Source of the DNA: Flavobacterium sp. NG2
Lineage (GTDB): Bacteria; Bacteroidota; Bacteroidia; Flavobacteriales; Flavobacteriaceae
Reading direction: 5' to 3'
NCBI RefSeq assembly: GCF_034119845.1
Contig: NZ_CP139420.1
Location: 3,102,001-3,166,000 of the forward strand
Length of the DNA: 64,000 bases
A program made the position numbers and the translations under genes. Below are positions 1 through 10,277 of the stretch, piece by piece; position 1 is the stretch's first letter; each line of letters begins with the position of its first letter. The notes below the pieces were generated by a model. That model did not search any database. It saw nothing but the letters and a program-made list of their open reading frames with translations, and was not told where the DNA came from.

Positions 1-1639
1 CATGATCTCCTGACGAGTGTGTTCTACAAAAAGGATGAAATACTCCTAACTGAATCCAACGTGCATACAATTCACCTGAAGGCTGTTCTGCAAATCCACC
101 TATATCCGAACCAGTGAATCCCATTCCTGATATATTCATTCGTTGTACTTGAATATTAGCTATCCAAAGGTGTTCCCATGTAGCCACATTATCTCCTGTC
201 CATGAGGATGTATACCGTTGTGCACCTGCATAAGCGGAGCGCGTTATCACAAAAGGCCTTTTAGGATATATAAATCGTTTCACCCCATGATAAGTAGCCC
301 TAGCCATTTGTGTCCCATAAATGTTATGTGCTTTACGATGACTACAAGGGTTTCCATCATAATGATGACGAACATCGATTGGAAAAGTTTTATTTGGTAC
401 CTCCATTACGGCAGGTTCATTCATGTCATTCCAAACCCCTTTTACTCCAATATCCGAAACTAATTCTTTAAATAATCCCGCCCACCATTCTCTAACTTCG
501 GGATTTGTGTAATCAGGGAAATTACATTCTCCAGGCCACACTTTTCCTTTCATATAAGGGCCGTCTGCTCTTTTACAAAAATAGTCTTTAGCTAAAGCCT
601 CTTGATAAACAGAATATTCTTTATCTATTTTTATCCCTGGATCAATGATAACAATTGTTTTAAATCCATCGGCCGCTAATTCAGCAACCATTCGTTTTGG
701 GTCGGGAAAATGATTTTTATCCCAAGTAAAACAACGAAAACCATCCATATAATCGATGTCTAAGTAGATGGCATCACATGGAATTTTCAATTCTCTAAAC
801 TTTGCTGTTATTTCTTTTACATTACTCTCTGGGAAATAACTCCATTTACATTGGTGATAACCAAGTGTCCAAAGTGGCGGTAACTCAGGTTTACCCGTTA
901 AATCTGTATAAGAGGTAACCACGTCTTGCATTTTTGGTCCGTAAATGAAATAATAATTCATCTCACCACCTTCAGCCCAAAAACTAGTTACATTACGTCT
1001 TTCATTACAAAAATCAAAAAAAGTTCGAAATGTATTATCAAAGAATATTCCATACGCTTTTTTATTATGCAAGCCTATATAAAAAGGGACTACTTTATAC
1101 AAAGGCTCCTGATCTTTTTGAAAAGCATACTGGTCAGTGGCAAAATTTTCCAACCTTTTGCCTTTTAGATTCATTTGAGTCGCTTTGTCCCCAAGTCCAT
1201 AGAAACATTCACCCTCGCGGGAAGCTTTACTCATTTTGACAATATTCCCACCAAATTCATAACTTTCTTCCCAATGAAATCCGAGTTCATCTTCTAGAAT
1301 CACATTACCATCTATATCAAAAATCGAAAGTCTTAAATCTACTTTTTGTATCCTACAAATTACTTTACTAGTCTGAATTTCGAAATGATCTTTCTTTTCA
1401 GTCACTTCCAAAAAATTATAACCATGAGAATGATACTTATCAATTGCATACGAAAAATCATTACTGAAATATCCTTTCGTAGTGAATCTGAAACGTAACA
1501 TACTATCTCTAAGTACAGTTACTTTTAAAATTACACTATTATTAGTATGAAAATAAACAGAATCTACTTCGTGCTCAAAAGAAACAATTTTTGAAGGATA
1601 TAAATCTCCTTTATATTCTAAATCTGTATTTGTAATCAT
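1..1639 (-). CDS. GH31 family alpha-glucosidase, C-terminus cut by the window edge
   Basis: This gene encodes a retaining glycoside hydrolase of family 31, expected to release glucose from alpha-glucans. About 546 residues are visible from an ATG at 1639, and the frame stays open to the left edge, so the C-terminus lies outside. The family signature WNDMNEP is present, with the nucleophile Asp at about residue 405. The acid/base Asp lies in SWTGDN at about residue 483, followed by a FHPFCRTHSSGDH segment near the edge. It is the last visible gene of the glgA-glgC-glgE-glgB cluster, 193 bases after glgB, which suggests a role in glycogen or maltodextrin breakdown. No signal peptide is seen, so it is probably cytoplasmic. 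Alpha-xylosidase activity cannot be excluded from sequence alone. Confidence 0.9.
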   Translation of the reverse strand, partial: MITNTDLEYKGDLYPSKIVSFEHEVDSVYFHTNNSVILKVTVLRDSMLRFRFTTKGYFSNDFSYAIDKYHSHGYNFLEVTEKKDHFEIQTSKVICRIQKVDLRLSIFDIDGNVILEDELGFHWEESYEFGGNIVKMSKASREGECFYGLGDKATQMNLKGKRLENFATDQYAFQKDQEPLYKVVPFYIGLHNKKAYGIFFDNTFRTFFDFCNERRNVTSFWAEGGEMNYYFIYGPKMQDVVTSYTDLTGKPELPPLWTLGYHQCKWSYFPESNVKEITAKFRELKIPCDAIYLDIDYMDGFRCFTWDKNHFPDPKRMVAELAADGFKTIVIIDPGIKIDKEYSVYQEALAKDYFCKRADGPYMKGKVWPGECNFPDYTNPEVREWWAGLFKELVSDIGVKGVWNDMNEPAVMEVPNKTFPIDVRHHYDGNPCSHRKAHNIYGTQMARATYHGVKRFIYPKRPFVITRSAYAGAQRYTSSWTGDNVATWEHLWIANIQVQRMNISGMGFTGSDIGGFAEQPSGELYARWIQLGVFHPFCRTHSSGDH

Positions 1640-1832
1640 ATTTACTATTTATTGTAAGTTCTTGTCATTAATATTGCAAATTTACAAATACCTTAATGCA
1701 TCCAACTTGAATTTAGGACTTTATTGATGAAAAGATTGCTGTTGTTTTAAAAGAAAAAAGCTTAGAAATGAAATATCGGTATTAATTCATAAATTAATAC
1801 CGATATCACAAAAAAGTTCAGTTATAAAAAAT

Positions 1833-3740
1833 CTATGAAATTTTAAAAACAGTAACGCTCAGTGGAGCTAACACCAATTCTGCAGAATAATCTCTTCCGT
1901 CATAAGGAGAAGATTCTATTGTAATTTTATCAGGGTTGCTAATCCCACTTCCACCATATATTTCAGCATCACTGTTGAAAATTTCTTTTAATTTTCCTTT
2001 TCTTGGCAATCCTATTCTATATTCATTACGAACGACTGGCGTAAAATTACAAACTACAATTACACTTTCTTTTTTATCGTTTCCATTTCTAATATAGGAC
2101 ATCACCGCATTCTGATGGTCAGAATAATTAATCCACTCAAATCCTTCTGGACTAAATTGTTTTTCATGTAATGCAGGTTCGGATTTATACAGTGCATTCA
2201 AATCAGTAATTACTTTTTTGACTCCAGCATGTACAGGATATTGTAATAAGTGCCAATCTAAACTTGCTTCAAAATTCCACTCTGCACTTTGACCAAACTC
2301 AGACCCCATAAACAATAATTTTGTCCCTGGATGTGTAAACATATACCCATAAAGAAGCCTTAGATTCGCAAATTTTTGCCATTCATCCCCAGGCATTCTT
2401 CCTGCGATTGAACATTTTCCGTACACTACTTCGTCATGTGAAAGAGGTAGCATGAAATTTTCGGAAAAAGCATATGTCATTGAAAAAGTCAATTCATTTT
2501 GATGGTACTTTCTATAGACCGTTTCTTTTTTGAAATATTCTAAAGTATCATGCATCCAACCCATCATCCATTTCATTCCAAAACCTAAACCACCCATAAA
2601 AGTTGGTTTAGACACCATTGGGAATGAAGTACTTTCTTCTGCTATGGTTTGAACACCTTCAAAGCTACCATATACCGCTTCATTGAATTCTTTTAAGAAA
2701 CTAATTGTATCTAAGTTTTCGCGTCCACCATATTCATTTGGCTCCCATTCTCCATCTTTTCTAGAATAATCTAAATACAACATAGAAGCAACAGCATCTA
2801 CTCGTAATGCATCTACATGATAGTGCTGTAACCAGAAGATAGCATTACTAATTAAGAATGAACGAACTTCATTTCGACCATAATTAAAGACTAAACTTTT
2901 CCAATCAGGGTGATATCCTTTCCTTCTATCTGGATGTTCGTATAAGTTTGAGCCATCAAAATAGCCTAATCCATGTGCATCATCAGGAAAATGTGATGGT
3001 ACCCAGTCTAATATTACGCCAATCCCTGCTTTGTGTAAGGAATCAACTAAATGCATAAAGCCCTGAGGATTACCAAAACGAGATGTTGGAGCAAAATAAC
3101 CTACTAATTGATACCCCCAAGAAGGGTCATAAGGATATTCCATTACAGGCATAAACTCAACATGAGTAAATCCAGTTTCTTTGACATAGTTTACTAAATC
3201 TACAGCAAATTCTTCATAAGTTAAAAACCGATTTTCATCACCATGACGTTTCCAAGAACCTAAATGTACTTCATAAACTGAATAAGGTTTATCAAGACCG
3301 TTATGGTCTTTTCTTGTTTCCATCCAATTTTTATCGTCCCATTTATAATCTAAATCCCAAACTACAGAAGCAGTATGAGGTGGTTTTTCGCAGTAAAAAG
3401 CAAAAGGATCTGCTTTTTCAGTAATTACTCCACCGTTATTTGATTGAATTTTATACTTATAAGTTGTTCCTTTTTCGATACCTGGAATAAAACCTTCCCA
3501 AATACCCGAAGAATCCCAACGTACTTGAAGCTGATGTTCGCCTTGTATCCAGTAATTAAAATCTCCTACAACAGAAACCGAACGAGCAGTTGGTGCCCAA
3601 ACGGCAAAATACACTCCTTTTACTCCGTCAACTTCAATAAGATGCGCCCCTAATTTTTCGTAAAGTCTGAAATGTTTTCCAGCCTTAAACAAATCGATAT
3701 CAAAATCGGTAAAAAGAGAATGCGTTTGTACTTTATTCAT
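1833..3740 (-). CDS. glgB: 1,4-alpha-glucan branching enzyme GlgB
   Basis: The branching enzyme cuts alpha-1,4-glucan chains and re-attaches them by alpha-1,6 links during glycogen synthesis. An N-terminal CBM48-like module (residues about 15-110) precedes the GH13 barrel. The barrel carries the nucleophile Asp in LRVDAVASM (about residue 315), the general acid Glu in TIAEEST and the transition-state Asp in LPLSHDEVV. The ATG at 3740 (protein beginning MNKVQTHS) is chosen over an in-frame ATG 24 bases upstream because homologues begin there, as recalled. The length of about 635 residues is normal. It lies 188 bases downstream of glgE in the same orientation. Confidence 0.95.
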   Translation of the reverse strand: MNKVQTHSLFTDFDIDLFKAGKHFRLYEKLGAHLIEVDGVKGVYFAVWAPTARSVSVVGDFNYWIQGEHQLQVRWDSSGIWEGFIPGIEKGTTYKYKIQSNNGGVITEKADPFAFYCEKPPHTASVVWDLDYKWDDKNWMETRKDHNGLDKPYSVYEVHLGSWKRHGDENRFLTYEEFAVDLVNYVKETGFTHVEFMPVMEYPYDPSWGYQLVGYFAPTSRFGNPQGFMHLVDSLHKAGIGVILDWVPSHFPDDAHGLGYFDGSNLYEHPDRRKGYHPDWKSLVFNYGRNEVRSFLISNAIFWLQHYHVDALRVDAVASMLYLDYSRKDGEWEPNEYGGRENLDTISFLKEFNEAVYGSFEGVQTIAEESTSFPMVSKPTFMGGLGFGMKWMMGWMHDTLEYFKKETVYRKYHQNELTFSMTYAFSENFMLPLSHDEVVYGKCSIAGRMPGDEWQKFANLRLLYGYMFTHPGTKLLFMGSEFGQSAEWNFEASLDWHLLQYPVHAGVKKVITDLNALYKSEPALHEKQFSPEGFEWINYSDHQNAVMSYIRNGNDKKESVIVVCNFTPVVRNEYRIGLPRKGKLKEIFNSDAEIYGGSGISNPDKITIESSPYDGRDYSAELVLAPLSVTVFKIS

Positions 3741-3951
3741 TTTTTGGTTTGTTTTTATAAACAATATTGGTTTGTTATGTCTTTTTTTTCACAAATTACA
3801 CTCATTATTACAAATTCTTTCAAGTGAAAAAAATTGCACTAATTTCAAATATTTTTGACACCATCATTTTAAAAATGATAACTAGAATTAGTATAATTTG
3901 TAGAAAAAAATCTAGTTCTTAAAAACCGTACTATTATTAGTTAAATTGTAT

Positions 3952-5886
3952 TTAATCTTGAATTTGAAACAAATGAAATGGTAAATCAGGACTTAATTCC
4001 ACAAAATTCCACTCTTTATCCCAAAAATAACTATTTCCAGTAATTAAATCTACAATGTTAATTGGATTAATTCCTAATTCAGAAATAGGTAATTGTATCA
4101 TTGCTTGTTGCGTATGATGAGCGTCCAAACTAGCAATCATTAAGGTTTTATTTTGTTTGCTGTCATCAAACTTGTAATACGCTATAACTTGGTCATTGTT
4201 AGTATTACAAAAAACAATATTATTAGTTTGCTGTAATGAAGCTTGTTGTTTACGAATACTATTTATTTTAGTAATTAATCGTGTTAATTTATTTTTAATA
4301 CTCCAATCCCATTTATAAACTTCATATTTTTCAGAGTTAAGATATTCTTCTTTTCCTGCAGCCATTGGTTGACACACCATATACTCAAAAACAGGTCCAT
4401 AGATACCAATACTTGAACTTAAAGTTGCAGCTAAAAAGTACTTCTGTAAATGCGTTGATTCATTTCCGCTTTGTAATGCAAATGGATTGATATCTGGAGT
4501 ATTAGGCCAGAAATTAGGACGGTAAAATTCTTTTTGTTCGGATTGTGTTAACTCTGTAACATAATCTGTTAATTCGGCCTTAGAATTTCTCCAAGTAAAA
4601 TAAGTATAGGATTGACTAAAACCTTGCTTCGCCAATTCATTCATAATTTTTGGTCTTGTGAATGCCTCAGCTAAGAACAATACATCGGGATGTTTTTTCT
4701 TAATTTCACCTATCAACCAACCCCAGAAGTAAAATGGTTTAGTGTGCGGATTATCAACTCTAAAGACTTTAATATTACATTCTTCTACCCAAAATAATGC
4801 TACATCTAATAATTCTTTCCACAAATTTTTCCAGTCGGAACTTTCAAAATAAATAGGTTGAATATCTTGGTATTTTTTTGGTGGATTTTCAGCATATTGA
4901 ACTGTACCATCAGGTCTCCATTTGAACCACTGTGGAAAATCCTTCACATAAGGATGGTCTGGTGCTGCTTGTAAAGCGTAATCCATAGCTACCTCAATTC
5001 CCAATTCTTGTGCTCTTTGGACTAATTCTTTAAAATCATCAATTGAACCTAATTCGGGATGTGTCGATTTGTGTCCACCATGAACAGAACCAATTCCCCA
5101 AGGAGAGCCTACATCACCATGTTCAGCATTAGTACTATTGTTTTTCCCTTTTCTATTAACTTCACCAATAGGGTGAATTGGAGGAAAATACAAGGTGTCA
5201 AACCCCATTTCAGCTACTCTTGGCAATAATTGTATACAATCTTTAAAGGTTCCATGTTTTCCATCTTCAGGAGAAGAGGAACGTGGAAAAAACTCATACC
5301 AAGTACTAAATAAGGCTTTTTTTCTATCAACATACACTTTCAATTCAGCAGATTGATTGGCTAAAAAACGAGAAGGGTGTTTTTTAAATATGGCAGTCAA
5401 TTTGGACGAATTCACTTCATGAACAGCTTTATCATACTCTGATTCATTTGTAAACAAATAGTCTAAATGACCTAAATAATCACTTTCAGATGGTGTCACC
5501 CACTCTCTTACTGCTCTTACATATTCAGCCCCTTCTAAAAGTTCTGATTTAACATATTGATTATCTTGAATTTTACGTTCAGTACCGTGTTGCCAATTTA
5601 ATGCATAATCGACCCAAGCTTCTACGAAATAAGAATAACTCCCTTGTTTTTCGACTTTAAATTCAGTAAACCACTCATCGTTTACAGCTGGAATCATTCG
5701 AACTTCCTTCCATTTTTTATCGTTTTCGTGTTTGTATTTTACACAAGCCTCAACAACATCATGTCCGTCTGCAAAAACAGCAGCAGTCACTCTCACTGTT
5801 TGTCCTACAATTCTCTTTATTGGAAATGCTCCACAGTCTAATTGAGGCATTACATTTTCTATTATAATACGGGTTTGATTCTGCAT
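3952..5886 (-). CDS. glgE: Alpha-1,4-glucan:maltose-1-phosphate maltosyltransferase GlgE
   Basis: GlgE (GH13 subfamily 3) extends alpha-1,4-glucan by transferring maltose from alpha-maltose-1-phosphate. The 644 residues show an N-terminal beta-sandwich (about 1-120), a linker helix region and the catalytic barrel. Asp378 in FRVDNPHTKP fits the nucleophile, and Glu407 in LAEAFTRP fits the acid/base. The GlgE-typical PPIHPIGEVNRKGKNN segment is also present. It lies between glgC and glgB in one orientation. No trehalose synthase, maltokinase or GlgM is visible nearby, so the source of maltose-1-phosphate must be elsewhere. The alternative, a plain alpha-amylase, is unlikely given these motifs. 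Confidence 0.92.
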   Translation of the reverse strand: MQNQTRIIIENVMPQLDCGAFPIKRIVGQTVRVTAAVFADGHDVVEACVKYKHENDKKWKEVRMIPAVNDEWFTEFKVEKQGSYSYFVEAWVDYALNWQHGTERKIQDNQYVKSELLEGAEYVRAVREWVTPSESDYLGHLDYLFTNESEYDKAVHEVNSSKLTAIFKKHPSRFLANQSAELKVYVDRKKALFSTWYEFFPRSSSPEDGKHGTFKDCIQLLPRVAEMGFDTLYFPPIHPIGEVNRKGKNNSTNAEHGDVGSPWGIGSVHGGHKSTHPELGSIDDFKELVQRAQELGIEVAMDYALQAAPDHPYVKDFPQWFKWRPDGTVQYAENPPKKYQDIQPIYFESSDWKNLWKELLDVALFWVEECNIKVFRVDNPHTKPFYFWGWLIGEIKKKHPDVLFLAEAFTRPKIMNELAKQGFSQSYTYFTWRNSKAELTDYVTELTQSEQKEFYRPNFWPNTPDINPFALQSGNESTHLQKYFLAATLSSSIGIYGPVFEYMVCQPMAAGKEEYLNSEKYEVYKWDWSIKNKLTRLITKINSIRKQQASLQQTNNIVFCNTNNDQVIAYYKFDDSKQNKTLMIASLDAHHTQQAMIQLPISELGINPINIVDLITGNSYFWDKEWNFVELSPDLPFHLFQIQD

Positions 5887-5952
5887 TTTAATTTTTTATA
5901 AGTATTCCTGTTTTATATCTTTTTAATTTATCAAGTTTAAGATTGTAGCAAA

Positions 5953-7233
5953 TTATTTAATTACATAGTTATCTGGAATAACTACCCCTTTTTTGATAAC
6001 TACAATCCCTTGTTTAACAGCATATAATTCATTTGAAGAATTCTCTAAATGCTCACCTCCACAGATATAAACATCATTTCCAATACGGCAGTTTTTATCA
6101 ATTAAAGCATTTTTAATGTAGCATCTCTCACCAATACCTACTAATATTTTATCGCTGTTCTTCTCTTCTTCCATGGTTTCAATACTTTGGTACAAATCAT
6201 TACCCATAATGTAACAATTTTGTATAATTGTATCTTTTCCAATTCTAGAACGAATTCCAATAACCGATTTATTAATTTCTTTAGCATTCAAAATACAACC
6301 TTCCGAAATCAATGAACGATCGATGTTTGTGTTTTGAAATTTTGAAGGAGGTAACATCCTTGGCCTAGTGTAGATTTTATTGTCATTATCAAATAAATTA
6401 AACTTAGGCACATCATCAGTCAATCCGATATTAGCCTCAAAGAAAGAGTCAATATTTCCAATATCTGTCCAATATCCTTCATATTGGTAGCTCAATACTC
6501 TATTGGTTTGAACAGCTTGTGGAATAATTTCTTTACCAAAATCTTTGGTTTCAAAATTACTCATCAAATCAACCAATAAATCTTTATTGAAAATATAAAT
6601 ACCCATCGAAGCCAAATAATGTTTCCCTTCAGATTTCATTTGTTCGCTTACATCTGATGTCCAATTTGGCAATAATTCTTTAGCTGGTTTTTCGATAAAA
6701 GATTCAATATAACTGTCTTTGTTCGTTTTTAAGATTCCAAATTCAGGTGCATCTTTATCATTTACAGGCAAAGTTGCAATAGAAATTTCTGCATCCTTTT
6801 TGATATGTTCTTCAATCATCTCATTCAAGTCCATTTGATACAATTGGTCACCTGAAAGAATTAATGCATAATCAAAATCGTGATTTAAAAAGTGAGGCAT
6901 ACATTGTCTTACAGCATCAGCTGTACCTTGGAACCATGTTGGGTTATCAGGCGTTTGCTCAGCTGCCAAAATATCTACAAATGCTTGACTAAAAGCACTA
7001 AAAACGTAAGTATTCTTAATATGCGCATTTAACGAAGCCGAATTAAACTGTGTTAATACAAACATTCTATATATATCGGAATTCATACAATTAGAAATAG
7101 GAATATCAACTAATCTGTATTTTCCTCCAATAGGAACGGCTGGTTTTGACCTAGTCTCCGTTAATGGATACAATCTTGACCCTTGACCACCTCCTAGAAT
7201 AATTGCAATCACATTTTTTCGCTTCGCTTTCAT
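5953..7233 (-). CDS. glgC: Glucose-1-phosphate adenylyltransferase GlgC
   Basis: GlgC makes ADP-glucose from glucose-1-phosphate and ATP, the committed step of bacterial glycogen synthesis. The N-terminal nucleotidyltransferase loop AIILGGGQGSRLYPLTETRS is at residues about 10-29. It is followed by KPAVPIGGKYRLVDIPISNC and a C-terminal left-handed beta-helix with hexapeptide-like repeats (about 310-426). The length of 426 is normal. Its start lies 3 bases after the stop of glgA, indicating tight co-transcription and probably translational coupling. Confidence 0.95.
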   Translation of the reverse strand: MKAKRKNVIAIILGGGQGSRLYPLTETRSKPAVPIGGKYRLVDIPISNCMNSDIYRMFVLTQFNSASLNAHIKNTYVFSAFSQAFVDILAAEQTPDNPTWFQGTADAVRQCMPHFLNHDFDYALILSGDQLYQMDLNEMIEEHIKKDAEISIATLPVNDKDAPEFGILKTNKDSYIESFIEKPAKELLPNWTSDVSEQMKSEGKHYLASMGIYIFNKDLLVDLMSNFETKDFGKEIIPQAVQTNRVLSYQYEGYWTDIGNIDSFFEANIGLTDDVPKFNLFDNDNKIYTRPRMLPPSKFQNTNIDRSLISEGCILNAKEINKSVIGIRSRIGKDTIIQNCYIMGNDLYQSIETMEEEKNSDKILVGIGERCYIKNALIDKNCRIGNDVYICGGEHLENSSNELYAVKQGIVVIKKGVVIPDNYVIK

Positions 7234-7236
7234 CTT

Positions 7237-8661
7237 TTATTTTATTATTAAATTATACATTTCTAAATATTCTTGATATGCCTTTTCCCATGAATGATTG
7301 AGTACCATTCCGGATTTTGCAATTACTTTTATTTTTTCCTTTTCCTTATACAATTCGCAGGCTCTTTGAATAGCATCACAAACATCATCTACTGTGGCAT
7401 GGTCATGACATATCCCAAAACCGTTTTCACTAATATCAACAACGGTATCTTTCAATCCTCCAGTTCTTCTAACTACAGGAATAGCTCCATATCGATACGC
7501 ATACATTTGATTCAAACCACAAGATTCCATTCGGGATGGCATTAAGATGAAATCAGACCCTGCGTAAATCTGATGGGCCAATTTCTCATTAAATTCAATA
7601 CTTAAATTATAATTACTAGAAAAATCATTAAGAACCAACTTCAGACTATCTTCTATTACCTTATTTCCCGAACCCAATATAAGAATATTAATTTTATTAT
7701 TGTTTGTTGAAATGGCTTTTCTTGCCACTTCTGACAATAAATCTGCTCCTTTTTCTTCATACAATCGGCCAACAAAACTTATAAGTGGATATTCAACGTT
7801 GAAATTGAATAATTTACATAGTTTTTCCTTATTTTTTTGCTTTCCAACTTCAAAATCATCCACATCATAATTTGTCGCTATAAGAGGGTCTATTTTTGGA
7901 TTCCATACATCATTATCAATTCCGTTTAGAATTCCTCTAGACTTATAGCGCACCTGATTGAATAACATTTCTAAGCCATAGCCATTATAATTAATTTCAT
8001 TTAGGTAATTTGGAGAAACTGTTGTGATTGCTCTTGCACATTTTAATCCAACTGCCAAAGAATTGATACATCCACTCCATTCCAATAATGGTGTTTTTGA
8101 CAAATCATAACTAGGGAAATAATGTAATTTATCGAATCCAAATTGCCCTTGGTAAAGCGCATTATGTACTGTTAATACAGTTGGAACTGGTCTTAGTTTC
8201 TCATAATCGAATGCTTGTTGCATCATAAAAGGAATAACCGCGCTATGATGATCGTGACAATGAACAACATCAGGTAAAAGATTATGTGCTACAAACCAAT
8301 CCAAAGTAGCTATTTGAAAAGACAAAAAACGTTCAATATCATCTTTATAACCATAAATTTCACCTCTGTCAAAAAGTTCTGGAATTGTGATTAAATATAA
8401 ATTAAAACCTAAATTATGATTAATTCCTTTTAAAACACTGAAAGGAAAATTAAAATGACCTAATTTAACTTGAGACCAATGTATTGTCTCAAATTCATTT
8501 TCTTTAATAAACTTCGTTTCATAACAGGGAACCACAACACTTACATTATGCCCTGCATTAAATTGATATTTTGCTATCGCTCCAACGACATCCGCTAAAC
8601 CACCTACTTTTGCAACAGGATAACATTCTGCACTAATATGAATTATTTCTAATACTTTCAT
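7237..8661 (-). CDS. glgA: Glycogen synthase GlgA (GT5)
   Basis: GlgA transfers glucose from ADP-glucose to the growing alpha-1,4-glucan. The N-terminal KVGGLADVVGA motif (residues about 18-28) is the family's variant of the ADP-glucose-binding KTGGL loop. The C-terminal GT-B half has FVGRLYEEKGADLL and the SRMESCGLNQMYAYRYGAIPVVRRTGGLKDTV region that binds the nucleotide sugar. The length of 474 fits the family. It is the first gene of the minus-strand glycogen cluster. The upstream 435 bases separate it from the divergent msrB. Confidence 0.95.
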   Translation of the reverse strand: MKVLEIIHISAECYPVAKVGGLADVVGAIAKYQFNAGHNVSVVVPCYETKFIKENEFETIHWSQVKLGHFNFPFSVLKGINHNLGFNLYLITIPELFDRGEIYGYKDDIERFLSFQIATLDWFVAHNLLPDVVHCHDHHSAVIPFMMQQAFDYEKLRPVPTVLTVHNALYQGQFGFDKLHYFPSYDLSKTPLLEWSGCINSLAVGLKCARAITTVSPNYLNEINYNGYGLEMLFNQVRYKSRGILNGIDNDVWNPKIDPLIATNYDVDDFEVGKQKNKEKLCKLFNFNVEYPLISFVGRLYEEKGADLLSEVARKAISTNNNKINILILGSGNKVIEDSLKLVLNDFSSNYNLSIEFNEKLAHQIYAGSDFILMPSRMESCGLNQMYAYRYGAIPVVRRTGGLKDTVVDISENGFGICHDHATVDDVCDAIQRACELYKEKEKIKVIAKSGMVLNHSWEKAYQEYLEMYNLIIK

Positions 8662-9096
8662 TTATTGTAATCCTAAGCTTATTAATCAAATTACAAAGCA
8701 CTATTCTTTCTTCGGCTTATTTAATTCAACTAAAAAATTATAATCAAAACTCTTTATCAAAAACAATGTTTATGATTTTCTAAATTTAGTAAAAAAACTT
8801 TCAAATAAAAGTCTGATAAAAAAATTAATTAAATATTAAAAAACATCACTTTAAACCTGTAAAATATGATGATTTGTAAATATTTCACAGTTTAGAAACA
8901 TTAAATCATCATAAAACTAACAATCATATAATTTATAACTTTCAAATTCTGATTATTGATTATTAATTAGGATTCATATTAGGAAGGGAAAGCCTTAAAA
9001 AATTTGAATTATGATAAAAAAGGAATAATTTTATAGACTCGTATTAATGGAAAACCACTCGTGTTTTCGGCATCATTCCTTTAAAAATAAATAATC
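8662..9096. other. Divergent intergenic region between glgA and msrB
   Basis: This 435-base AT-rich stretch separates the minus-strand glycogen operon from plus-strand msrB. It must hold the promoter of the glg operon, but no clear minus-strand TAnnTTTG box could be found. A plausible msrB promoter lies at 9004-9033. No coding potential, tRNA or large inverted repeat was seen in the rest. Confidence 0.5.
9004..9033 (+). promoter_or_regulatory. Probable msrB promoter
   Basis: A TTG at 9004-9006 is followed after exactly 19 bases by TAATTTTA at 9026-9033, seven of eight matches to the Bacteroidetes -7 box TAnnTTTG. The msrB start codon is 64 bases further on. Confidence 0.5.
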
Positions 9097-9489
9097 ATGA
9101 AATATCCAATAGAAAAAACAGAAGAAGAATGGAAAAAGCAATTAGGAAGTGATCGCTATCGAATATTAAGAGAAAAAGGAACAGAATACCCACATACTGG
9201 TATATATAATCTACATTATGAAAAAGGTACTTATTGCTGTGGGGGTTGTGCAGAACCTTTATTTGAAAGCAGCTCTAAATTTGATGCGCATTGCGGTTGG
9301 CCTTCTTTTGATGAAGCCATTCCTGGAAAAGTCAAAAATGTATTAGATAAAAGTCACGGTATGATACGAACTGAAATAGTTTGCGCTAATTGTGGTGGAC
9401 ATTTAGGACACGTATTTAATGATGGCCCTACTCCTACAGGTGAACGTTTTTGCGTCAATTCATTGTCTATAGATTTTAAAGAAAAATAA
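9097..9489 (+). CDS. msrB: Peptide-methionine (R)-S-oxide reductase MsrB
   Basis: MsrB reduces methionine-R-sulfoxide in oxidised proteins, using thioredoxin. The 130-residue protein has the four zinc cysteines as two CxxC pairs (Cys48/Cys51 and Cys96/Cys99). It also has the conserved HCGWPSF segment (65-71) and the catalytic Cys119 in RFCVNS. There is no signal peptide, so a cytoplasmic repair role is likely. It appears monocistronic, with its own promoter upstream and a strong hairpin terminator directly after the stop codon. Confidence 0.96.
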   Translation: MKYPIEKTEEEWKKQLGSDRYRILREKGTEYPHTGIYNLHYEKGTYCCGGCAEPLFESSSKFDAHCGWPSFDEAIPGKVKNVLDKSHGMIRTEIVCANCGGHLGHVFNDGPTPTGERFCVNSLSIDFKEK

Positions 9490-9497
9490 TTAAACTC

Positions 9498-9533
9498 AAA
9501 AAAGCCATTAGCTTGATTGCTAATGGCTTTTTT
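9498..9533. terminator. Bidirectional terminator between msrB and the FAS1 gene
   Basis: A perfect 13-bp stem (AAAGCCATTAGC arm and its complement) with a 6-base loop has an A-run on the left and a T-run on the right. It can therefore stop transcription from both convergent genes. Confidence 0.85.
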
Positions 9534-9553
9534 ACGGCTATTCAAAATCCAAC

Positions 9554-10108
9554 TTAAGATTTTGGTAACACTACTGTATCAATAACGTGAATAACACCAT
9601 TCGATTGATTAACATCGGCAATAGTTACCATTGACATTCCTCCATTTTCGTCAGTGATATACATTTTTTTTCCTTTCATCCAAGCTGTCAAAGTTCCACC
9701 GCTAACTGTTTTCATAGTTGCTTTTCCTTTACCCATTTTAATTGCTTTAGCAATATCTGAAGCATTCATTTTACCTGCAACAACATGATACGTCAAAATG
9801 GTTTGCAACATTTTTTTGTTTTCGGGTTTTAATAAGGTTTCAACAGTTCCCATTGGTAATTTGTCAAAAGCTGCATTAGTAGGTGCAAATACCGTAAAAG
9901 GCCCTTTACCTTGCAATGTTCCCACTAAGTCTGCTGCTTTTACTGCCGCAACCAATGTGGTGTGATCTTTTGAGTTAACTGCATTTTCAATAATATTTTT
10001 TGTTGGATACATTGCTGCTCCACCAACCATTACTGTTTTTTGAGCGAAAGAGGTGGCTCCAAATACTAAAGCAAATAATGCTACTGATAAAATTTTTCTC
10101 GTTTTCAT
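9554..10108 (-). CDS. Secreted fasciclin (FAS1) domain protein
   Basis: This 184-residue protein has a Sec signal peptide (residues 1-22, ending TSFAQ) and one FAS1 domain covering most of the rest. The two conserved FAS1 boxes are visible: FTVFAPTNAAFDKLP (H1, about 70-84) and GVIHVIDTVVLP near the C-terminus (H2). FAS1 domains mediate adhesion or ligand binding at the cell surface, and the exact role of this one is unknown. It seems to be transcribed alone, converging on msrB. The upstream region is long and AT-rich. Confidence 0.9.
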   Translation of the reverse strand: MKTRKILSVALFALVFGATSFAQKTVMVGGAAMYPTKNIIENAVNSKDHTTLVAAVKAADLVGTLQGKGPFTVFAPTNAAFDKLPMGTVETLLKPENKKMLQTILTYHVVAGKMNASDIAKAIKMGKGKATMKTVSGGTLTAWMKGKKMYITDENGGMSMVTIADVNQSNGVIHVIDTVVLPKS

Positions 10109-10277
10109 AATTTTAATTATTAAGTTATAATAGCATTTACGCCATTGCTATCCTTTTGGTTTTGAAAAAGAAAAAAAATAATAAAATAATACTCCAGGAC
10201 TTTCTAATAAACTAAAATTCAATAGTTTGAAATATTACAAAAAAATCAACTTAATAAATATCATTTTACAAATAGTA

